Below are positions 57,499 to 64,000 of a DNA stretch of 64,000 nucleotides, one piece after another. Under the pieces are notes generated by a model. That model was not told the DNA's origin. It did no database searches and was given only the letters and a program-made list of their open reading frames with translations. The number at the start of each line of letters is the position of its first letter. The stretch's first letter is position 1. The translations under genes were made by a program, and so were the position numbers. This DNA is from Rehmannia glutinosa. Taxonomy: Eukaryota; Streptophyta; Magnoliopsida; Lamiales; Orobanchaceae. The stretch covers positions 248,001 to 312,000 of the forward strand of contig JABTTQ020002615.1 of NCBI GenBank assembly GCA_016081115.2. The letters are read 5' to 3'.

Positions 57499-58795
57499 AT
57501 CCCCCACATGAGTGGAAATTAATGTATGTATGAATGCAGATACGCAAACCAGTCCTCAAGAGACAATATTGCATTCGAAAAGGTAGCTTATGGCTTTGAA
57601 CCTTCCGTAGTCAATACCATCGGGTACACTGGCGGCTTAGTGGATGCAATGCCTTGAACTATTCCTCCACGGTGTATACCGAGTCAACAGTATTAATATA
57701 ATAAGGTCTCAACACCTTCTGTTCTCACGTTTTATGTCTGTTTCGGCCATGGACACCACTTTGGATTCATAAGTGTTACTTTGAAGTGGCCCGCACTTCT
57801 CACTTATATAGGTGATCTCCTATCCGAGTATCCTGCCATACTCAACCTCAACAAGGTGTAAGAATCATTAAAAGTCAAATGACTTAGCCTCACCACAACT
57901 TTGCAGGTGTTTCAACACTTGGTATTGCTTTCTAGGGATGGGTTATAACATTGTCTCCAAGTGTTATAACATAACCTTCATAGTTTAGTTTTCCCATTGA
58001 ACCAAGTTCTTGGGATCTCCAGTCATCATGGTTGGGTTACCACTATGATAGTTATTTTCACTTTGTGGACTTCAAGCCCATTCCTCTAGCAATTTACCCA
58101 ATTGATCTCGATTGATCCTTTTGTCAAAGGATCGCCAAATTGTCTTTTGACTTTACGTAGTCAATTGACATCACACCATTTGAGATCAATTGTCTAACGA
58201 TAGTGTGTCTCGACGAATATGTCTAGACTTACCGTTATACATATTTCTCTGTGCCCTTCCTATAGCCGCTTGGCTATCACGGTGAATGAATCGTCAGAAG
58301 GCGCAGCCTCTCTAACATAGAATATCTTCCGGAAAGTTTCGAAGCCACTCTGCTTCTTCACCGACTTTATCCAAAGCTATAAACTCGATTCCATGGTGGA
58401 CCGAGCTATACACATTTGCTTCGTGGACTTCACGATACCGCACCACCTCCAATAGTGAATATGTATCCACTAGTTGAATAAGAATCTTTCGAATCTGGAA
58501 TCCAACTAGCATCACTATATCCTTCAAGTATAGCTGGTTATCTTGAGTAGTATAGCCCATAATCCAAGGTATACTTCAAGTATTTTAACACCCTGGTTAA
58601 CGTTTTCCAATGCTCATGGCTTGGATTGCTCGTGAACCTACTCAACATATTTACAGGGTAGGCCAAGTCTGGACGTGTACAATTTGTGAGATACATCAGA
58701 CTGCCTATTATACGTGAGTATCCCATCTGAGCCACTGGTTCTGCTTTATTAGCAACCAGATTTATACTTAAATTAATGGGCGTCTTTGACGGTGA
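57499..58795 (-). pseudogene. Ty1/copia pol 3' portion (RNase H and C-terminus)
   Basis: On the minus strand 58795-58540 encodes SRIIGSLMYLTNCTRPDLAY and HWKTLTRVLKYLKYTLDYGL. 58400-58312 has GIEFIALDKVGEEAEWLRNF. Further down come QAAIGRAQRNMYNGKSRHIR and NRDQLGKLLEEWA at about 58270-58090, with many stops. These are the RT-RNase H regions of plant copia pol. The 3' non-coding part (58080-57511) ends in the purine tract at 57499-57509. At 58795 pol is cut and joined to the retroelement ORF of unit 2. Confidence 0.85.
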
Positions 58796-58811
58796 ACTGG
58801 TTCTACTCGTA

Positions 58812-59609
58812 TTACTGTTCGTCGATCTCCTAAGTTTGGGAAGGTGTTTGTTCGCAATAAGATATACGAGTTTAGTCCCTCGATCATTATATCGGTTCTT
58901 TGACATGCCTAATTTTGAGAAAAGTGAGGTGCCCTCCAATTACAATGAAATGGCTCGTTTTCTCACTGGTGGGCGTATGCAAGATTGGCCTGCCCATCCC
59001 AAAAAGCTTGTATTCTCCCGTCTTACGTCCTTCTATGGATTTTTGCACAAGATATGTTGTGCAAACTGGTCTCCTTCAAAAACTAACTCCATAGTCACAA
59101 GGACGCATGCTCGAGTTCTATATCAAATTGGGTAGGGCCTTCCGTTCAAGTTTGGGAAACTGGCATTCGAGGAGGTCACGTTCTTTGCTACCAGTGAATC
59201 GAAAATTTGGTCCCTACCATTCCCCAGTCTCATCTATAAAATCCTGGTATCACAAGGATTTGAGCCAAAGCAGGGTGATCACTTCACCAATCAGCCTGGG
59301 TTCTTCCATGTGTCTCAACCTCTGCTCTGTCCTCAAAATCGCATTGTTGATATGCCTCTCGTCTATCCTAGAGATGCTCCGCCTGCTCCTACGACTCCGA
59401 CCTCTGCTGCTTCTCCAGATGCTGCTACACCTGTCCCAAGATCTGTCCAGGATGTGGCCCCGGATGTGGTTCCGGATGTTGGCCACATTCCCGCTCCCAT
59501 TTTCTCTAACATTCCCTCTGTACATGTTTCTACTGCTTTCTTACAGGTTCAGCTAGCTTTTGCTGAGCAACAGATTACTCACTTCACTGCTCTCCGGTCT
59601 CAATTGTAA
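58812..59609 (+). pseudogene. Retroelement ORF, C-terminal part, unit 2
   Basis: It begins within the RITVRRSPKFGKVF region of the plant transposon-protein domain, right after copia sequence, so the N-terminal half is missing. It contains MARFLTGGRMQDWPAHPKKL and TRTHARVLYQIG (stop at 59133-59135). After frame changes come ILVSQGFEPKQGDHFTNQ, QPLLCPQNRIVDMPLVYPRD, a proline/alanine-rich stretch, and VQLAFAEQQITHFTALRSQL before TAA. The C-terminal end looks complete. Confidence 0.7.
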
Positions 59610-60095
59610 CATATCATTGGCTCTGTTTCTGGCCAAAAAGGGGGAGAGAATACAGCTGCTGGACCAAGCACTACTCAAGGGGGAGTTATGCCAACTGAGA
59701 CACCCATGACTGATGCTCCAATTCCTGAAGATAATGCAGCTCAAGATGATGCTGTTGCTACACCGTTGGCTGGGAAGAATGAAGGCAATGAAGGCCTTTA
59801 GTTTGATTTTGAAGGACAAATGGACACGAATGTGTCTACTGATGAACTTTATAATATTTGATCTGGGATGTACTAAAACTACTCTTCTGCTAGGTTTACT
59901 TGTTTTGGTCTGTTGATAACTTGATAAACTCTCGTATGATAATCTTTGATGTAGTTTTAAATGTGACCTGAAATGTGATCGCATATGTTTCCATATTTTT
60001 ACTCAGCATTATATTCAGGGGAAGTTGTTACACTTAGGGGAAGTTTACTTGATTTGTACTTGATATTTTGTCCAGAAAGGCAAAAAGGGGGAGAT
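59610..60095 (+). other. Retroelement 3' untranslated region and polypurine tract
   Basis: There are only short frames. GGCAAAAAGGGGGAGAT at 60079-60095 directly precedes the LTR. A second GGCCAAAAAGGGGGAGA occurs upstream at 59631, a duplicated purine tract that is also present in unit 1 (53926). Confidence 0.7.
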
Positions 60096-60829
60096 TGTTA
60101 GGGCGATTTTATTTGATTGCCTAAAATATTTTCCTAAAATATAAAGATTGGTTTTTTGATTTGTTTTGTCTTTCTAGACTTATGATATAATTAGGACTTT
60201 ATAGATAAGGGAAGAAATCATATTGATATGGTATTGATATATTAGGATTCTTGGATAGTTATCTTGTTTCCTAACATAAGTGATTTACTTGTCATATATT
60301 TGTATATATCTTCTTTCCTTGTGTATTAGGTCTCTTGAAGGTTTTGGACGGCTATATAAAGGGAAGAGGACGTCCATAATTGAGACAAGAAATATACCAG
60401 AGATACAAGAGTCTTTAGAGAGTTAAAAGTCATACAAGCACAAGGAGTCTCGCTGCCCTGGATGCGATGTCGAATGTGACTACATCTGAGATCACATTCA
60501 GCCCTGCAGTTGTGTTTGTTAGGTTTTACATCCATTGTTTTTGTATTGTGATTAACAAAGTCCACACATGTCTATTGTTGGATGAGTTGAATTACATAGA
60601 TCAGATATACTCTAGATAGGAGTTTTTCGTTGAGTTTCTACTAGTTGAATTTGAGTATTTTTGTATACGGAATCAAACGGTTTTTACTAGTGGAATGTTT
60701 TCCCATATTGGCACGTCTCTTGTTGGCTTGTAGACAATTTTTACTTCGTGTGTCTCTTTATTGTTTTCAAAATTCCGCTGCATGTGATTGTGAATGTGAC
60801 CACATCTTCAATCACATCCTTACTCTGCA
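60096..60829 (+). repeat. LTR of the retroelement (3' LTR), unit 2
   Basis: 734 bp, TGTTAGGGCG...TTACTCTGCA, with TATATAAA at 60353-60360. It matches 54397-55132 and sits at the same position relative to the membrane-protein gene, so the insertion is older than the tandem duplication. Confidence 0.82.
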
Positions 60830-62862
60830 AAACTTTTGGTAAATATCCGTGCTATAATTCTTTCAAGAAATAATGAAAAACTTGTGCGGGTTAGCAGCCT
60901 GGTTCTAATGTCAACTGCCATGGCTAATTTCATGGAATCCTTGAGATCCATGGGGGATAACGAAATCATGTTAAACTTAGCTGATTTAGGCATTCTTGTG
61001 ATCACAATTGTGGTAAATGTCGGCATTCATATTGGCCAAATGAGTTCTTATGTTGGGGTCGGATTAATATTGGCTGAAGAAATTATATCTATTGTTTCCT
61101 TGCTTCTTTTGCTTGTGATATTATGTTCTTCAGCTTTGGTGGTTCCAACTGCCAAAAGATATATAAAATCACAGTATAATCAAATGCATAAAAGAGTTTC
61201 AAATGATGATGAGCTAGTGGTCTGGGGATCAAAATTTGCAATTGATGAACTCAGAGTAGTGGTGAGAAGATATTGGGTGATGATTAAAAGTGGGAGCCCC
61301 CAATTTGTCATTGCATGCTCCGTGATCTGCATTACTTCAGGTGTGGTGTGTCTGTTGATGGCTCTAACTCTGTTACAAGTTCTTATTAAAGTGCCTAGCA
61401 TTTACAATTTTGCCGATTCATCATATTCTAATTATAAGTGGTCCATCAATTGGATTCTAGTTATTCAGTCCATTGGATTGGCATTGGGTACAATTGGTCC
61501 TTTACTTAGATGGTTTGACGCTTCCATATTCAAGAGCTCAAAGATAGGCCATAAAAGCTTCAAAGACGAGCTTAAAGTCGAGGATTATTGGACTCAAAGG
61601 CTGACACAATGGAGACATAGCACGTTGCCTTTAAAAAAAGGACACCACAAGTTGAGAAAACTTCTTCATGACACAAAAAACAAGCTTCTAAATATCTGCA
61701 TTCTAGTTCAGATTCTGACTGTTCTAGCCAGCAAACTATTTCTCCTCATTTCTGCAATCTTTGTAAAAGGACTAATGTTTTGCTTTTACCACATCAAGAT
61801 TTTAAAGGCATGTGATTCCAAGAAATCAGATGACACTATAGAGTCTAAGTTAAGGTCTGGAATGGAGATGGATTTTAGTCGTTACATTCTGCTGCTTGAA
61901 GGCGAGGCAGAGCTACCTAAAAGGACACTGAAAAACATATGCAATGAGATGGATAAGCTGACCCAAAATGGTAAAATGAAGCAATCCAAGAATCTAATCA
62001 AACTACTTCAAAAATATGTGAACTTCGATGGGTGAGGGAATTCGACAGCAATGAAATTCAAAACTTACATTCTCAAGAACGGCCTAATTGCTGGTCTCTG
62101 CCAGTGGTGACCTTGACAAGCATTGCGATTTCATTTCCCAATATCACAGATCGCAAGTCTAATCAATTATTGGTTGTTGTGAGTGAAGGTCTCTACTTTG
62201 CAAAGCTTATAGAGAAATCCCTCGACGGGAATGGAGATTTGACAAACAACAGTAATGTAGCAGATGCCGTCTTGGTAGGAGTTGAGCTGTACAAAAGATG
62301 GCAAGATGAGGATCTTCAAAAAGCAGATCTCAAAGGCAAAACCTTTAAGGAGACGTTGCAAAAACTTTCTGATATTGCTGAAAAGATCGTCACGAGTTTC
62401 ACGATTGACACAAATAATTTTCTAGTGCACGACCCTCTCAATTTGCCGGTTAAAGTTATAGCTGCCAACTCAATGTACCGGATAACTGAAACTATCTTGT
62501 TAGCCAACAAAGATGATCACCGCCAAATGGATGAGGAGCTATTTGAGAGATTATCCATCATGATTTCAGATATATTGGCAGCTTCTCTCACCAATTTAGT
62601 GCATGTTAAAATTTTGAAGTGTCATAACAGTTCTATCCAAGACAGGGAGGAAAACATCCGCCAAGCAACGGCGCTTTTAGGTGAGAGTGAAGAAATTCTT
62701 GAAATCCTCCAGCAGCGTGAGCTTCCAGGCTTGGACCCGAAGAAAGCAGCTAATTTGGAATAGTGGAGGGCGTTTATGAAGCAGGATATTTCAGCAACGA
62801 GTAACCAGATAGCAAATCCAAACACTAATGATGAGCAAGTATCTATTGAAATAGATGTCTAA
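60830..62862 (+). pseudogene. Multi-pass membrane protein of unknown function, unit 2 (best-preserved copy)
   Basis: The frame enters from the LTR (KLLVNIRAIILSRNNEKL). Counting from the Met at 60836, hydrophobic segments lie near residues 47-66, 73-106, 156-184, 204-224 and 284-320, so at least five membrane passes. A conserved soluble C-terminal half follows (NCWSLPVVTLTSIAISFPNI; AVLVGVELYKRWQDEDLQ; LPVKVIAANSMYRITETILL; LSIMISDILAASLTNL). One base is missing near 62033 (GATGGGTGAGG; unit 1 has four G). A TAG at 62761-62763 precedes a further in-frame tail (WRAFMKQDISATSNQ) ending at TAA 62860-62862. The N-terminus was lost to the LTR; the 32.9-kb relic suggests it began with PWIGLYI-AAS. 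I recognise it only as a plant-specific family that tends to be repeated in clusters, and assign no function. Confidence 0.85.
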
Positions 62863-63319
62863 TTGCATGAGTCCGAGGAAGAAAATAAGTTGTTTTGTGT
62901 AATGTTGAGATTAAAGACAATTGTTGTCACCTTTATAGAATGACTTTTTTCAAACAACCCCAATAGATTTGTTATTATGAATTTGAAATCCTTAGCTCCA
63001 AATCCATCAATCCACATGGAGCCTAAAAGTATTCACATAGTTGTATAATAGATGGTTTAGATTTATAAGCATACATGCTGAATTTTCTACGCAACCAAAC
63101 GAGAGTGAGCTACTGAATTATTTGGTAACATACATTGAAAATGATATATTTTGAAATATTATCAATGAAACTATTATGCAACAATTTCAAAATATGAAGA
63201 GTATGTTGATTACAAAGTAGTGGTTACAATGGGAAAGCCTTCACAATGGCTCAATTACAAACTGGAAATGAACTATTCTATTACAAACAGAAAACATGAA
63301 CTTCTGGAACTGAACTGTA
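62863..63319. other. 3' flank of the membrane-protein gene
   Basis: Non-coding AT-rich sequence, absent from unit 1 because of the deletion. No gene or repeat recognised. Confidence 0.6.
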
Positions 63320-64000
63320 AGCCAAGTCGAGATACTATCTCTATCCACAAGACAATTACATCCCGGCTAGTGCTCACGGTTTGACGTATTGCCTCCAAAG
63401 ATAAAACGGTTTGTCTTCTGTGTAGTAGCACCACTAACATAGAAGCACCTTCGAACGAGAAAGTGTTGAAGACTGGTTGCTGGACTTTGAGTGCAGAATG
63501 CAAAAATATGGCTTTGTGTATTAATATTTTTTGTAATACCAACTGCAATGCACAACAGTGAATATATAGACAACCAACACCTGCAGGAGATAACAAAAAT
63601 TAGTGGGCATTAATCCAATTGTAACATCCCAGATGTTACACCCCACTACTCCATAACAGACAAGTAGTGGGCTCTCTTCAGATGACCACTACTGTAGGAG
63701 TTACTAACTCCAATAGTCACACTTAAATCTGGACACCTACAATGTCCAGATTCATTGGGCTCCAACAGTCCAACAGTCACTCGAATCTGGGCCAGGCCCA
63801 TTTTTGAGTGGCAAAACTTTAATGGACTTGGGCCCAATAGGGCCGGGCCGACCCAAGCCCAAGCCCAAACCCAGTCCCAGGTCCAGGCCGGTCGGGCGCG
63901 CGTGCGCGCATGTGGCCCACTTGTTATCATCCACTTGTGTTATAGTTTATACAACATATAACACCTTATAGTAAATAAACTAGGATAAACAATGATTTGT
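63320..64000 (-). repeat. Ty1/copia LTR, unit 2 (runs off the window)
   Basis: It has the same sequence as 56730-57498, but with the R-U5 side present: TATA-like CTATATATTCAC at about 63561-63572, then AACACTTTCTCGTTCGAAGG and TTTTATCTTTGGAGGCAATA on the minus strand. The exact CA end (about 63320) is a guess. The U3 start lies beyond 64000. Confidence 0.7.

Larger units (their letters stand above)
52688..64000. repeat. Tandem array, period about 5.7 kb (units 1 and 2)
   Basis: Landmarks repeat in the same order and orientation: copia fragment 52688/58383, retroelement ORF 53108/58812, LTR 54397/60096 and membrane-protein gene 55133/60830. The offset stays near 5,700 bp. The inverted copia LTR (56730/beyond 63300) follows. 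Unit 1 lacks about 1,055 bp present in unit 2 (62428-63484), removing the 3' end of the gene and the U5 side of the copia LTR. Sequence identity is high. Unit 2 runs past the window. Confidence 0.9.

Overview
The window is nuclear DNA from a flowering plant. It is AT-rich and packed with nested transposons of plant-specific types: CACTA, FAR1-type MULE, hAT, a Cassandra-like TRIM, Ty3/gypsy and Ty1/copia. It also carries relics of plant gene families (KIB1-4/DUF295 propeller, LRR receptor kinase, 2-on-2 haemoglobin, PABN) and plant-style GT-AG introns. A eudicot is likely; I cannot name the species. I see no clearly intact single-copy host gene. Almost every coding region carries stops or frameshifts, so most are listed as pseudogenes.

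Layout. 1-6.2 kb: an AT-rich inverted/tandem repeat, gene-poor sequence, an (ATT)n tract, a decayed tRNA-Asp and a broken DUF295 gene. 6.5-18.8 kb: a 12.3-kb CACTA element with matching ends and a TTC target duplication, inserted into an older copia-like LTR whose halves lie at 6.2-6.5 and 18.8-19.5 kb. It carries a broken TNP2 transposase, a second gene ending in a Ulp1-like protease domain, and captured host exons (a PABN coiled coil and a GLB3-type haemoglobin). 19.8-23.4 kb: a small MITE, a SINE-like piece and an LRR-kinase relic split by an 850-bp Cassandra-like TRIM whose LTRs contain 5S rRNA sequence (TSD TTCTC). 23.5-32.7 kb: a MULE with inverted ends carrying a FAR1-type transposase and, convergently, a Ulp1-like gene. 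32.9-36.0 kb: a relic of an uncharacterised multi-pass membrane-protein family, interrupted by a hAT element (TSD ACCTCAGT) that itself holds a MITE and a TG-rich minisatellite. 36.7-50.4 kb: several MULE remnants with Ulp1-like genes, one containing a 3.1-kb internally deleted Ty3/gypsy element with almost identical LTRs (TSD GTTGT). 50.4-64 kb: a tandem array, period about 5.7 kb, of [copia pol fragment - retroelement ORF - LTR - membrane-protein gene - copia LTR].

The best leads are the two captured exons in the CACTA element, the independent association of Ulp1-like proteases with CACTA and MULE elements, the membrane-protein family that recurs three times, and the array, whose middle copy differs from its neighbour almost only at CTG/CAG sites. 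That last pattern may point to assembly error rather than biology. Nothing resembles a functional new defence or metabolic system. The window is best read as a record of nested transposition, gene capture and tandem duplication.
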